Positions 55,253 to 64,000 of a stretch of 64,000 nt of DNA are shown piece by piece. Numbering within the stretch: the stretch's first letter is position 1; every line of letters begins with the position of its first letter. A model generated the notes under the pieces. It searched no databases and was not told the origin of the DNA. It saw nothing but the letters and a program-made list of their open reading frames with translations. The stretch is from Streptomyces sp. NRRL F-5630. GTDB taxonomy: Bacteria > Actinomycetota > Actinomycetes > Streptomycetales > Streptomycetaceae. Made by a program: the position numbers and the translations under genes. The stretch is from positions 1 through 64,000 of the forward strand of contig NZ_JOGO01000006.1 in the NCBI RefSeq assembly GCF_000719475.1. Direction: 5' to 3'.

Positions 55253-55975
55253 ATGAGCACCGCTCTGCCGGACGAGGAGTTCCCCGGCGCCCGTTTCGGC
55301 CCGGGACCCGGCACACCGCCGCAGATGCTCGACCGGCGCGAGGGGCCGTACGGCGAGGTGGTGTTGCGACGGCACGGGGACCTGCTCCAGATCATCGCCA
55401 ACGGCACGTTCCTCATGGACACCTCGGACGGGCGCTCCGAGCGGCTGCTCATCGACGCCGCGCTCGGCGCGCTCGACGCGCGGCCCGCCCCCTCCGTGCT
55501 CATCGGCGGGCTCGGGGTCGGCTTCTCGCTCGTCCGCGCGGCGGGACAGGAGCGCTGGGGGCGGATCGCCGTCGCCGAGCGCGAGGAGGCGATCGTGGAG
55601 TGGCACCGCGCGGGCCCGCTCGGCGCGTACACCGCGCGGGCACTCGCCGACCCCCGTACCGAGATCCTGCGCACCGACCTCGTCGCGTACCTGCGCGCCC
55701 CCGGGGAGCGCTTCGACGCGCTGTGCCTCGACATCGACAACGGCCCCGGCTGGACGGTCGACGAGGGCAACGGCGGGCTGTACGACGCGGCCGGGCTCGC
55801 CGCCTGCCGGGAGCGCCTGACGCCCGGCGGGGTGCTCGCGGTGTGGTCGGCCCAGCCCTCGCCGCCCTTCGAGGAAGCCCTGCGGAATGCCGGGTTCCAG
55901 GGGGTGCGTACCGAAGAAGTCCCTGTTGCCCGGGGCGTTCCGGACGTCGTGCATCTCGCCCTGCGGCCCGCATAG
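55253..55975 (+). CDS. Spermidine/spermine-synthase-fold protein
   Basis: This 240-residue protein has the methyltransferase-like fold of polyamine synthases: FLMDTSDGRSERLLIDAAL, LIGGLGVGFSLVRAA (cofactor loop), and LCLDIDNGPGWTVDEGNGGLY. The family's Asp-Asp/Glu ligands for aminopropyl transfer are only partly kept, and no decarboxylase gene is nearby. It may be a related enzyme of unknown substrate. The start is ATG at 55253 about nine bases after AGGAGG. It is divergent from lon. Confidence 0.75.
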   Translation: MSTALPDEEFPGARFGPGPGTPPQMLDRREGPYGEVVLRRHGDLLQIIANGTFLMDTSDGRSERLLIDAALGALDARPAPSVLIGGLGVGFSLVRAAGQERWGRIAVAEREEAIVEWHRAGPLGAYTARALADPRTEILRTDLVAYLRAPGERFDALCLDIDNGPGWTVDEGNGGLYDAAGLAACRERLTPGGVLAVWSAQPSPPFEEALRNAGFQGVRTEEVPVARGVPDVVHLALRPA

Positions 55976-56171
55976 CTAAGCGGCACCCCCTGCCCGTACG
56001 CTCTGTCGGACCGCGGACCCCCCACCCCCGGCCCCCGTGTTGACGGCCGGGCGCGCGCGTCGGACGGACGTGTTCCCGTGCGTGTTCCCGCGAGTGAGCA
56101 GACTCATGTCTGGCCTCGCGGGCCGGGGGCAGAAGCGGAACGGACGACACACGTACCTTCAGGGCGGGGCG

Positions 56172-56909
56172 ATGGAGCAGACACAGACCTCCCACAGCGG
56201 CGCGGCACCGGCCGCCGGGGCACAGCGGCGCGTACTCGTGGTCGAGGACGACCCGACGATCGTGGACGCGGTCGCGGCCCGGCTGCGCGCCGAGGGCTTC
56301 CTCGTGCAGACCGCGCAGGACGGCCCCTCGGCGGTGGAGACCGCCGAGGCGTGGCAGCCGGATCTGCTGGTCCTCGACGTCATGCTGCCCGGGTTCGACG
56401 GCCTGGAGGTGTGCCGCCGCGTGCAGGCGCACCGCCCGGTGCCCGTCCTCATGCTCACCGCCCGCGACGACGAGACGGACATGCTCGTCGGGCTCGGCGT
56501 GGGCGCGGACGACTACATGACGAAGCCGTTCTCGATGCGCGAGGTCGCGGCGCGCGTGCACGTGCTGCTCCGCCGCGTCGAGCGGGCCGCGCTCGCCGCC
56601 TCCACGCCGCGCAGCGGGGTGCTGCGGCTGGGCGAGCTGGAGGTGGACCACGCGCAGCGACGGGTGCGGGTGCGGGGCGAGGACGTGCACCTGACGCCGA
56701 CCGAGTTCGACCTGCTCGTGTGCCTGGCGGGGACACCGCGCGCGGTGCTCTCGCGCGAGCAGTTGCTCGCCGAGGTCTGGGACTGGGCGGACGCCTCGGG
56801 GACCCGTACCGTCGACAGCCACATCAAGGCGCTGCGCCGGAAGATCGGCGCGGAGCGGATCAGGACCGTGCACGGCGTGGGCTACGCGCTGGAGACCCCG
56901 GCGCCGTGA
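56172..56909 (+). CDS. OmpR/PhoB-family response regulator
   Basis: This 245-residue regulator has a receiver domain (residues 20-135; acidic pair EDD at 25-27, phosphoacceptor Asp69 in LLVLDVMLPG, Lys in YMTKPFS) and a C-terminal winged helix ending VRTVHGVGYALE. The start is ATG at 56172 after a Gly-rich leader; the longer frame to 56037 is unlikely. The histidine kinase gene follows after 49 bases, so they form a two-component pair. The pair lies directly upstream of odhA in streptomycetes generally, as here. Confidence 0.92.
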   Translation: MEQTQTSHSGAAPAAGAQRRVLVVEDDPTIVDAVAARLRAEGFLVQTAQDGPSAVETAEAWQPDLLVLDVMLPGFDGLEVCRRVQAHRPVPVLMLTARDDETDMLVGLGVGADDYMTKPFSMREVAARVHVLLRRVERAALAASTPRSGVLRLGELEVDHAQRRVRVRGEDVHLTPTEFDLLVCLAGTPRAVLSREQLLAEVWDWADASGTRTVDSHIKALRRKIGAERIRTVHGVGYALETPAP

Positions 56910-56958
56910 GGCGGAGCGGGGGCGCGGGTTCCCTGGACGCGCGAGGGGGAGGAACGAG

Positions 56959-58071
56959 ATGGCGGAGTACCAGGACGGGCCGGGGACCCGGTTGCGGCCC
57001 TTTCCGATCAAGGCGAAGCTCGGCACGCTCGTCGTGCTCTCGGTCTTCATCACCACCGGGCTGCTGCTCGTGGCGCTGCGCACCGACACCGAGCTGCGGT
57101 TCATCACGGTCTTCTCGGTCATCGCGACGCTCCTGATCACGCAGTTCGTCGCACAGGGCCTCGCGTCCCCGCTCGCCGAGATGACGACCGTCGCGCGGGC
57201 CATCTCGCACGGCGACTACACGCGCCGGGTCTCGGGCGCGGACCGGGGCGACGAGCTGGGCTCGCTGGCCGAGACGATCAACCGCATGGCGGACGACCTG
57301 GAGGCGCAGGACCACCACCGCAAGGAGCTCGTCGCGAACGTCTCGCACGAGCTGCGCACGCCGATCGCGGCGCTGCGCGCGGTCCTGGAGAACGTCGTGG
57401 ACGGGGTCTCGGCCGCCGACCCGGAGACGATGCGCACGGCGCTCAAGCAGACGGAGCGGCTCGGGCGGCTCGTCGAGACGCTGCTCGACCTCTCGCGGCT
57501 CGACCACGGCGCGGTGCCGCTGCGCGCGCGGCACTTCGAGGTGTGGCCGTACCTCTCGGGCGTCCTCAAGGAGGCGCAGCTCACGGGGGCCGCCGTGGCC
57601 CGCCGCAAGCTCGCCTCCGACTCGGGGAGCCACACCCGCAGCGACGTCGCCCTCGCGCTCGACGTCTCGCCGCCCGAGCTGACCGCCTACGCGGACCCCG
57701 AGCGGCTCCACCAGGTCGTGGCCAATCTCATCGACAACGCGGTCAAGCACAGCCCGGCGGCCGGGAAGGTCACCGTGCGGGCACGCGCGGGGGCGGAGCC
57801 GGGCGCGCTGGAGCTGGAGGTCATGGACGAGGGCCCGGGCATCCCGCGCTCGGAGTGGCACCGCGTCTTCGAGCGCTTCAACCGGGGCGCGCTGCCGCAC
57901 GTGCAGAAGGCGGGCTCGCAGGGCGGTGACGGCGGCACGGGGCTCGGCCTCGCGATCGCGCGCTGGGCGGTGGATCTGCACGGCGGCCGTATCCGCGTGG
58001 CCGAATCGGCGCGGGGCTGCCGCATGCACGTCACTCTTCCGGGGAAGCCGTTGAACGAGCAGTTGACGTAG
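56959..58071 (+). CDS. Sensor histidine kinase
   Basis: This 370-residue kinase has two membrane helices close together (about residues 24-41 and 48-65) with almost no extracellular loop, so it probably senses a membrane or cytoplasmic signal. A HAMP domain follows, then the HisKA box VSHELRTPIAALR with His130, and the HATPase domain with NLIDNAVKHSP, DEGPGIP and GTGLGLAIARW. The start is ATG at 56959 seven bases after GGAGG. It is the partner of the upstream regulator. Confidence 0.93.
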   Translation: MAEYQDGPGTRLRPFPIKAKLGTLVVLSVFITTGLLLVALRTDTELRFITVFSVIATLLITQFVAQGLASPLAEMTTVARAISHGDYTRRVSGADRGDELGSLAETINRMADDLEAQDHHRKELVANVSHELRTPIAALRAVLENVVDGVSAADPETMRTALKQTERLGRLVETLLDLSRLDHGAVPLRARHFEVWPYLSGVLKEAQLTGAAVARRKLASDSGSHTRSDVALALDVSPPELTAYADPERLHQVVANLIDNAVKHSPAAGKVTVRARAGAEPGALELEVMDEGPGIPRSEWHRVFERFNRGALPHVQKAGSQGGDGGTGLGLAIARWAVDLHGGRIRVAESARGCRMHVTLPGKPLNEQLT

Positions 58072-58260
58072 GCTGCCAAGGGGACCCGTTCTTCCGCAGG
58101 TGAACTGGTCAGGGGCCTCCGCCGGGTCGATCATCCGGCGCGGGGCCCGTGCCGGGGCACGCAGCGGTGGCGCCGGGTTGCCCAGCCCCCGGCGGGAAGG
58201 CCCGCCGCCGGCGCGCCAACGACGTCGCGGGGGCCGGAGGCGCAGGTCAAATTCACGGTT

Positions 58261-58287
58261 GTTTCCCGCCAATCATGGCGGCGAAAC
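58261..58287. promoter_or_regulatory. Imperfect palindrome upstream of odhA
   Basis: GTTTCCCGCC-AATCAT-GGCGGCGAAAC forms two arms of 10 and 11 bases that pair apart from one extra base. It is AT-richer than its surroundings and lies 125-150 bases upstream of the odhA start within the 340-base gap 58072-58411. It may be an operator; no family is assigned. The rest of the gap shows no gene. Confidence 0.35.
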
Positions 58288-58411
58288 ACCTCCTTCGATG
58301 TGACTTACGCGACGGATCACCGGCCCGGCCTGCATCCGCGGGCCCCGGAGGCGTAGCCTTTATTCCCGCTGTCCATCACCTTGTGAGAAGCGGAAGAGGG
58401 CGGTTACCGCC

Positions 58412-61400
58412 GTGTCGCCACAGTCCCCCAGTAACTCGACGAGCATCTCGACCGAGCCGGTCGGCCAAGGCAAGCAGGGCTCCGACCCTGCCGCTGCCTT
58501 CGGCGCGAACGAATGGCTCGTGGACGAGATCTACCAGCAGTACCTCCAGAACCCGAATTCGGTCGATCGTGCCTGGTGGGACTTCTTCGCCGACTACAAG
58601 CCGGGCAGCGCCCCGGCGCGTACGAGCACGGACGGCGCCGCCGCGCCCGCGACCCCGGCACCCGCCCCCCAGGCCGCCCCCGCGCCGCAGCAGGCCGCAC
58701 CGGCGCAGCCCGCGCCCGCCCCGGCGGCGAAGCCCGCCCCGGCGGAGCCGAAGCCGGCCGCCGCGGCGAAGCCCGCGCCCGCCGCGAAGACCCCGGCGCA
58801 GCCGCAGCCCTCCGCGAAGCCGGCCGAGTCCGCCCCGGCGGGCCCCGAGTTCGTGACGCTGCGCGGCCCCTCCGCCGCCGTGGCGAAGAACATGAACGCC
58901 TCGCTGGAGCTGCCGACCGCCACCTCGGTGCGCGCGGTGCCCGTGAAGCTGCTCTTCGACAACCGCATCGTGATCAACAACCACCTCAAGCGGGCCCGGG
59001 GCGGGAAGATCTCCTTCACGCACCTCATCGGCTACGCGATGGTGCAGGCGATCAAGGCGATGCCGTCGATGAACAACTCGTTCATGACGAAGGACGGCAA
59101 GCCCACCCTCGTCAAGCCCGAGCACATCAACCTCGGTCTCGCCATCGACCTGGTCAAGCCGAACGGCGACCGGCAGCTCGTGGTCGCGGCGATCAAGAAG
59201 GCCGAGCAGCTCAACTTCTTCGAGTTCTGGCAGGCGTACGAGGACATCGTCCGCCGCGCCCGGGACAACAAGCTGACGATGGACGACTTCTCCGGCGTCA
59301 CCGTCTCGCTCACCAACCCCGGCGGCATCGGCACCGTCCACTCGGTGCCGCGCCTCATGCCCGGTCAAGCGGTGATCATGGGCGTCGGCGCCATGGAGTA
59401 CCCGGCCGAGTTCCAGGGCACCTCGCAGGACACCCTGAACAAGCTGGGCATCTCCAAGGTGATGACCCTCACCTCGACGTACGACCACCGCGTCATCCAG
59501 GGCGCGGCCTCGGGCGAGTTCCTGCGCATCGTCGCGAACCTGCTGCTCGGCGAGAACGACTTCTACGACGAGGTCTTCAAGGCGCTGCGCATCCCGTACG
59601 AGCCGATCCGCTGGAACCGCGACATCGACGCCTCGCACGACGACGACGTCACCAAGGCCGCCCGCGTCTTCGAGCTGATCCACTCCTACCGGGTCCGCGG
59701 CCACGTCATGGCCGACACCGACCCGCTGGAGTACCACCAGCGCAAGCACCCCGACCTCGACATCACCGAGCACGGGCTCACGCTGTGGGACCTGGAGCGC
59801 GAGTTCGCGGTCGGCGGCTTCGCCGGCAAGACGATGATGAAGCTGCGCGACGTCCTCGGCGTGCTGCGCGACTCGTACTGCCGCACCATCGGCATCGAGT
59901 TCATGCACATCCAGGACCCCAAGCAGCGCAACTGGATCCAGGACCGGGTCGAGCGGGGCGCCACCACCGCCAAGCCCGAGCGCGAGGAGCAGCTCCGCAT
60001 CCTGCGCCGCCTCAACGCGGCGGAGGCGTTCGAGACCTTCCTCCAGACGAAGTACGTCGGCCAGAAGCGCTTCTCGCTCGAAGGCGGCGAGTCCGTCATC
60101 CCGCTGCTCGACGCCGTCCTCGACGCCGCCGCCGAGTCGCGCCTCGACGAGGTCGTCATCGGCATGGCCCACCGCGGCCGCCTCAACGTCCTCGCCAACA
60201 TCGTCGGCAAGTCGTACGCGCAGATCTTCCGCGAGTTCGAGGGCAACCTCGACCCGAAGTCCATGCACGGCTCGGGCGACGTCAAGTACCACCTGGGCGC
60301 CCAGGGCACCTTCACGGGCCTGGACGGCGAGCAGATCAAGGTCAACCTCGCCGCGAACCCCTCGCACCTGGAGACCGTCGACCCGGTCATCGAGGGCATC
60401 GCGCGTGCCAAGCAGGACATCATCAACAAGGGCGGCACCGACTTCACCGTGCTGCCCGTCGCGCTCCACGGCGACGCGGCCTTCGCGGGCCAGGGCGTCG
60501 TCGCCGAGACGCTCAACATGTCGCAGCTGCGCGGCTACCGCACCGGCGGCACCGTGCACGTCGTCATCAACAACCAGGTGGGCTTCACCGCTCCCCCGGA
60601 GTCCGCGCGCTCCTCGATGTACGCCACGGACGTGGCCCGCATGATCGAGGCGCCGGTCTTCCACGTGAACGGCGACGACCCCGAGGCCGTCGTCCGCGTC
60701 GCGCGGCTCGCCTTCGAGTTCCGTCAGGCGTTCAACAAGGACGTCGTGATCGACCTCATCTGCTACCGCCGCCGCGGTCACAACGAGTCGGACAACCCCG
60801 GCTTCACGCAGCCGCTCATGTACGACCTCATCGACAAGAAGCGCTCGGTGCGCAAGCTCTACACCGAGTCCCTCATCGGCCGGGGCGACATCACCCTGGA
60901 AGAGGCGGAGCAGGCGCTCCAGGACTTCCAGGGCCAGCTGGAGAAGGTCTTCACGGAGGTCCGCGAGGCCACCACGACGCCCGGCGAGACCGAGGTCGCG
61001 CAGCCGCAGGCCGAGTTCCCTGTCAACGTGGACACCGCGATCTCCTCCGAGGTCGTCAAGCGGATCGCCGAGTCCCAGGTGAACATCCCCGAGCGGGTCA
61101 CCGTGCACCCCCGGCTGCTCCCGCAGCTCCAGCGGCGCGCGGCCCAGATCGAGGAAGGCGCCATCGACTGGGGCACCGGCGAGATGCTCGCCTTCGGCTC
61201 CCTGCTCATGGAGGGCACCCCGGTCCGGCTCGCGGGCCAGGACTCGCGCCGCGGCACCTTCGGCCAGCGGCACGCGGTCCTCGTCGACCGGGTCACGGGC
61301 GAGGACTACACGCCGCTCCAGTACCTCTCCGAGGACCAGGCGCGCTTCAACGTCTACGACTCGCTCCTGAGCGAGTACGCGGCGATGGGCTTCGAGTACG

Positions 61401-62212
61401 GCTACTCGCTCGCCCGTCCCGAGGCGCTGGTGCTGTGGGAGGCGCAATTCGGCGACTTCATCAACGGCGCGCAGACGATCATCGACGAGTACATCTCCGC
61501 CGCCGAGCAGAAGTGGGGCCAGACCTCCGGCGTCACGCTGCTCCTGCCGCACGGCTACGAGGGCCAGGGCCCGGACCACTCCTCGGCCCGCATCGAGCGC
61601 TTCCTCCAGCTGTGCGCCCAGAAGAGCATGACGGTCGCGATGCCGACGCTCCCGTCGAACTACTTCCACCTGCTGCGCTGGCAGGTGCACAACCCGCACC
61701 ACAAGCCGCTCGTCGTCTTCACGCCGAAGTCGATGCTGCGCTTGAAGGCGGCGACCTCGAAGGCCGAGGAGTTCACGTCCGGCCAGTTCCGCCCGGTCAT
61801 CGGGGACGACACGGTGGACCCGGCGAAGGTCCGCAAGATCGTGCTGTGCTCCGGGAAGGTCTACTACGACCTGGAGGCCGAGCGGACCAAGCGGGGCGCG
61901 GACGACACCGCGATCATCCGCCTGGAGCGGCTCTACCCGCTGCCCGGCGCCGAGATCCAGGCCGAGATCGCCAAGTACCCGCAGGCGGAGAAGTTCCTGT
62001 GGGCCCAGGAAGAGCCGGCGAACCAGGGTGCCTGGCCGTTCATCGCGCTCAACCTGATCGACCACATCGACCTCTCGGTCGGCGCGGCGATCCCCCACGG
62101 CCAGCGTCTGCGCCGCATCTCCCGCCCGCACTCCTCCTCCCCGGCGGTGGGCTCGGCGAAGCGGCACCAGCAGGAGCAGGCACAGCTCGTGGCGGAGGTC
62201 TTCGACGCCTGA
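58412..62212 (+). CDS. Multifunctional 2-oxoglutarate dehydrogenase E1 with fused E2-type domain
   Basis: This 1266-residue TCA-cycle enzyme is the actinobacterial OdhA/Kgd/SucA type. Residues 30-70 carry the E1 N-terminal helix ([20 protein letters not shown]). An Ala/Pro-rich linker runs to about 145. Residues 150-370 are an E2 succinyltransferase-like catalytic domain ([19 protein letters not shown] and the [10 protein letters not shown] motif). The rest is thiamine-diphosphate-dependent E1, with [18 protein letters not shown] and [11 protein letters not shown]. It lacks a lipoyl domain and so works with AceF/E3 in a mixed complex. The start is GTG at 58412 ([10 protein letters not shown]). 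The FHA protein GarA/OdhI, known to inhibit such enzymes, would be encoded elsewhere. Confidence 0.96.
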   Translation: MSPQSPSNSTSISTEPVGQGKQGSDPAAAFGANEWLVDEIYQQYLQNPNSVDRAWWDFFADYKPGSAPARTSTDGAAAPATPAPAPQAAPAPQQAAPAQPAPAPAAKPAPAEPKPAAAAKPAPAAKTPAQPQPSAKPAESAPAGPEFVTLRGPSAAVAKNMNASLELPTATSVRAVPVKLLFDNRIVINNHLKRARGGKISFTHLIGYAMVQAIKAMPSMNNSFMTKDGKPTLVKPEHINLGLAIDLVKPNGDRQLVVAAIKKAEQLNFFEFWQAYEDIVRRARDNKLTMDDFSGVTVSLTNPGGIGTVHSVPRLMPGQAVIMGVGAMEYPAEFQGTSQDTLNKLGISKVMTLTSTYDHRVIQGAASGEFLRIVANLLLGENDFYDEVFKALRIPYEPIRWNRDIDASHDDDVTKAARVFELIHSYRVRGHVMADTDPLEYHQRKHPDLDITEHGLTLWDLEREFAVGGFAGKTMMKLRDVLGVLRDSYCRTIGIEFMHIQDPKQRNWIQDRVERGATTAKPEREEQLRILRRLNAAEAFETFLQTKYVGQKRFSLEGGESVIPLLDAVLDAAAESRLDEVVIGMAHRGRLNVLANIVGKSYAQIFREFEGNLDPKSMHGSGDVKYHLGAQGTFTGLDGEQIKVNLAANPSHLETVDPVIEGIARAKQDIINKGGTDFTVLPVALHGDAAFAGQGVVAETLNMSQLRGYRTGGTVHVVINNQVGFTAPPESARSSMYATDVARMIEAPVFHVNGDDPEAVVRVARLAFEFRQAFNKDVVIDLICYRRRGHNESDNPGFTQPLMYDLIDKKRSVRKLYTESLIGRGDITLEEAEQALQDFQGQLEKVFTEVREATTTPGETEVAQPQAEFPVNVDTAISSEVVKRIAESQVNIPERVTVHPRLLPQLQRRAAQIEEGAIDWGTGEMLAFGSLLMEGTPVRLAGQDSRRGTFGQRHAVLVDRVTGEDYTPLQYLSEDQARFNVYDSLLSEYAAMGFEYGYSLARPEALVLWEAQFGDFINGAQTIIDEYISAAEQKWGQTSGVTLLLPHGYEGQGPDHSSARIERFLQLCAQKSMTVAMPTLPSNYFHLLRWQVHNPHHKPLVVFTPKSMLRLKAATSKAEEFTSGQFRPVIGDDTVDPAKVRKIVLCSGKVYYDLEAERTKRGADDTAIIRLERLYPLPGAEIQAEIAKYPQAEKFLWAQEEPANQGAWPFIALNLIDHIDLSVGAAIPHGQRLRRISRPHSSSPAVGSAKRHQQEQAQLVAEVFDA

Positions 62213-62273
62213 GACGCGGCGGCCCGCCAGCGCGAAGGCACCGCGGGGCGCTGAGGGCTGAGGCGTGAGCGGG

Positions 62274-62313
62274 AAGGCCCCGTTCCCACCGGACATGGTG
62301 GGAACGGGGCCTT
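62274..62313 (+). terminator. odhA terminator
   Basis: AAGGCCCCGTTCCCACC (62274-62290) and its exact complement at 62297-62313 form a 17-bp stem with a 6-base loop, followed by TT. It is the clearest intrinsic-type terminator in the window. Confidence 0.88.
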
Positions 62314-62471
62314 TTCGCGTGCCAGACGCTCAGGAGCCGGGGGTGCGGCCCGGCCCCGGGTTCAGGGTGCCCGGGCTGCCCGGACGGGAGTTCCGGGGCG
62401 CGTGCGTGGTCTCCTGGCCGAGGACGCGGCGGCACAGGGTACTCCCGCGCCGGGCTCGCGCGGGGCGGGCG

Positions 62472-62900
62472 TCAGGACGCTTCCGCCGGGGGCGGGGCGG
62501 TCCTCTCCTCGCGGGCCTCCGCCTCGGTGAGCGCGGGGGCGGTGCGGCCGGGGGCCCAGCGGAAGGTGAGCTGGAGCTGCGCCTCCGCGGACGACTTGGC
62601 GAGGCCGACCGTGCCCCCGGCCTCGACGCGGATGGCGAGTTGGAGCTCGACCTCCTCGGGGCGCACCGCGCGGCCGAGCGACTGGAAGCGCGCCGCGGCC
62701 TGCCGGGCACAGCGCTCGGCGAGGTCGAGTGCCTCGCCGTAGGCGTCGCGGACGACGGTACCGACCCGCTCGGCGCCGTTGCCCCGCGCCCGTACGTCGT
62801 CCCACAGGGAGTCGCTCTCGCGGGGCGCGGGCACCCCGGTGTCGACGAAGATCGGGATGTCCTCGTCCGGCGTGCTTCCTCGTCCGGTCGCTTCCGCCAT
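62472..62900 (-). CDS. Trypco1 / CU044_2847-family protein
   Basis: This 142-residue protein has the small beta-rich Trypco1 (trypsin-co-occurring) domain at its C-terminal half: RPEEVELQLAIRVEAGGTVG and AKSSAEAQLQLTFRW, normally seen as EVELEFGLKLSAEAGAVIAKA...VTLTW. The N terminus is acidic. Such domains are found beside trypsin-like proteases, TPR/STAND proteins and other parts of predicted conflict or surveillance systems. The start is ATG at 62900 after GGGGGAG. It is transcribed in the same direction as, and 151 bases after, the TPR gene at 63052. Confidence 0.65.
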   Translation of the reverse strand: MAEATGRGSTPDEDIPIFVDTGVPAPRESDSLWDDVRARGNGAERVGTVVRDAYGEALDLAERCARQAAARFQSLGRAVRPEEVELQLAIRVEAGGTVGLAKSSAEAQLQLTFRWAPGRTAPALTEAEAREERTAPPPAEAS

Positions 62901-63051
62901 GCTCTCCCCCTCGTCTCGCACGCCGCGCGTGCCTCGACTCGATTGTCCCGCAGGGGAGTTGACATCGCGCCCGCCCGCGGAATGCTCCTGACGGCGACGG
63001 GCGGCACCCCGGGGCCGCCGCCCGCGCCCCCGGGTCCGCCGCCGCGCCGCG

Positions 63052-64000
63052 TCAGGTCGTCTGCGGTTCGAAGTCCCAGAAGGGGCGCTGCCGGGAGCGG
63101 GCCGCGACGGTGTGGACGTGCTGCGGACCGAGCGTCTGGGCGAGGTCGTCGAGCGCGGCCGCCTCCTCCTTGTCGGCGGCCTCGCGCTTGCGCAGGGCGC
63201 GCAGGTCGGCGGCGTGCGCGATGCGCGCGCTGAGGGTGAGCGGGTGCGTGCGGCCGAGGGACTCGGCGGCCTGCACCGCGGTCTTCGCCGTGAGGCGTTC
63301 CGCGCTCTCGACGTCGCCCAGGACGTTGCGGATCGCGGCGGTGTTGACGGCGCAGCCGAGGGACCACGGGTGCCAGGTGCCGACGGCGCGTTCCATCGCG
63401 GCCAGCGCCTCCTCGCTCATCTCCAGGGCCTGTTCGCGCTCGCCGAGGTTGCGCAGGATGAGGGCGAGGTTGCCGCGCACGCCCGCCGTGTAGGGGTGCG
63501 CCTCGCCGAGGGTCGCGCGGTAGGCGAGGTCCACGCGCTCACCGGTCCTGCGCGCCTCGTCGATGTCCCCGTGCTCGCGCAGGTAGGAGCTGAGGCTCGC
63601 GAGGAAGAGGAGCGTCGTGGGATGGCGGCCGCCGATGACGCGTTCGCAGCGTTCGACGACGGAGGCGAGCGCGACCCCGGCCTCCTGCCGCTGGCCCTGG
63701 CGGTAGCGGCCCATGGCGAGCCCGAACTCGGCCCGCAGGGTCTGCGGGTGGTCGGCTCCCATGACGAGCTGGTTCTCGCGGACGCTCATCTCCAGGTTGG
63801 AGCAGGCTTCCTCGTTGCGCCCGAGCAGGCGCAGGTCGGTCGCGTAGGAGATCTCGGAGAACAGCGTCCAGGGGTGCCGCCTGGCGAGCAGCCTGCGGCG
63901 GTCCTCCAGGATGCGCCGGTCGATCGCGAGGGCGCCCTCGTAGTCGCCGAGGAGGCGGAGCGAGGCCGCGACGTTGTTCTGCGCGCTGAGGTAGCGGGAG
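63052..64000 (-). CDS. TPR-repeat protein, C-terminal part (FxsT-like)
   Basis: The last 316 codons of a minus-strand gene that enters from beyond the right edge are present. They form tetratricopeptide repeats of about 42 residues, each with a core like NNVAASLRLLGDYEGALAID or RGNLALILRNLGEREQALEM and a turn like LGEAHPYT or LGRTHPLT. This is the kinesin-light-chain-like style found in STAND and FxSxx-COOH-system proteins. The ending RQRPFWDFEPQ resembles FxsT proteins. No N-terminal effector or NTPase domain is visible because the gene is cut. The frame is open without a stop to 64000. Confidence 0.75.
   Translation of the reverse strand, partial: SRYLSAQNNVAASLRLLGDYEGALAIDRRILEDRRRLLARRHPWTLFSEISYATDLRLLGRNEEACSNLEMSVRENQLVMGADHPQTLRAEFGLAMGRYRQGQRQEAGVALASVVERCERVIGGRHPTTLLFLASLSSYLREHGDIDEARRTGERVDLAYRATLGEAHPYTAGVRGNLALILRNLGEREQALEMSEEALAAMERAVGTWHPWSLGCAVNTAAIRNVLGDVESAERLTAKTAVQAAESLGRTHPLTLSARIAHAADLRALRKREAADKEEAAALDDLAQTLGPQHVHTVAARSRQRPFWDFEPQTT

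Noticed and set aside
58376..62296. A 1306-codon minus-strand open frame covering odhA
   Set aside because: It is a shadow frame of the real dehydrogenase gene, low in complexity and without recognisable domains.

Overview
The window is high-GC actinobacterial chromosome, almost certainly Streptomyces. The signs are GC-biased third codon positions, frequent GTG and TTG starts, several start codons preceded at 6-7 nt by a TANNNT-like box (leaderless pattern), a Cvn conservon, an NrtL protein, a ChiC-type chitinase and a fused E2/E1 2-oxoglutarate dehydrogenase. It is mostly core chromosome with a few eroded or accessory spots.

Layout. (1) 1-6.4 kb: tandem repeats, a STAS protein, 3-hydroxyacyl-CoA dehydrogenase, PduO-type cobalamin adenosyltransferase, an F420-type PPOX enzyme, a decayed LuxR/ChiR remnant, the secreted chitinase ChiC with its paired 12-bp promoter repeats, and a DUF2550 membrane protein. 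(2) 6.4-14.7 kb: the ATP synthase operon atpI-B-E-F-H-A-G-D-C on the minus strand, with two Rex-operator-like palindromes upstream. (3) 14.8-30.6 kb: the conserved actinobacterial block wecA/tagO-like, a LMW-PTP-like pseudo-enzyme, tsaC, prmC, prfA, rpmE, an LCP ligase gene with an inverted 3' end, rho, thrB, thrC, hom, lysA and nrtL, all minus strand. The order from nrtL through the atp genes matches the argS-lysA-hom-thrC-thrB-rho-rpmE-prfA-prmC-tsaC-rfe-atp order known from mycobacteria, with nrtL in the argS position. (4) 30.7-33.5 kb: a single-domain response regulator, tRNA-Arg(CCG), then a small accessory patch (VOC protein, frameshifted DUF2568 gene, GIY-YIG-like protein). (5) 33.5-40.1 kb: the NHEJ module (Ku, LigD-type polymerase, ATP-dependent ligase), a secreted SH3-like protein, and a FtsW/RodA-PBP2 pair. 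(6) 40.3-51 kb: a Pro/Tyr/Gln-rich membrane protein, an AurF-type diiron oxygenase, a StyA-like flavin monooxygenase, the CvnABCD conservon, a PP2C-like protein and a MarR regulator. (7) 51.6-64 kb: secreted GH25 muramidase, Lon protease with an HspR-type HAIR operator, a spermidine-synthase-fold protein, an OmpR/HK two-component pair, odhA (sucA/kgd), and the start of a Trypco1-TPR locus that runs off the right edge.

How it works together. Most of the window is central physiology: proton-driven ATP synthesis under probable NADH/NAD control by Rex, aspartate-family amino acid synthesis, translation termination, Rho termination, envelope polymer attachment, and TCA flux through OdhA. The least ordinary items are the 106-bp inverted segment at the 3' end of the LCP gene, whose stop codon lies in the inverted repeat in either orientation; the relic of ChiR left upstream of chiC; the phosphatase-like protein with Ser at the nucleophile position; five 21-bp tandem repeats between prmC and tsaC; nrtL lying close to a tRNA-Arg gene; and the Trypco1/TPR pair at the right edge. 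I did not find an obviously complete new system inside the window.
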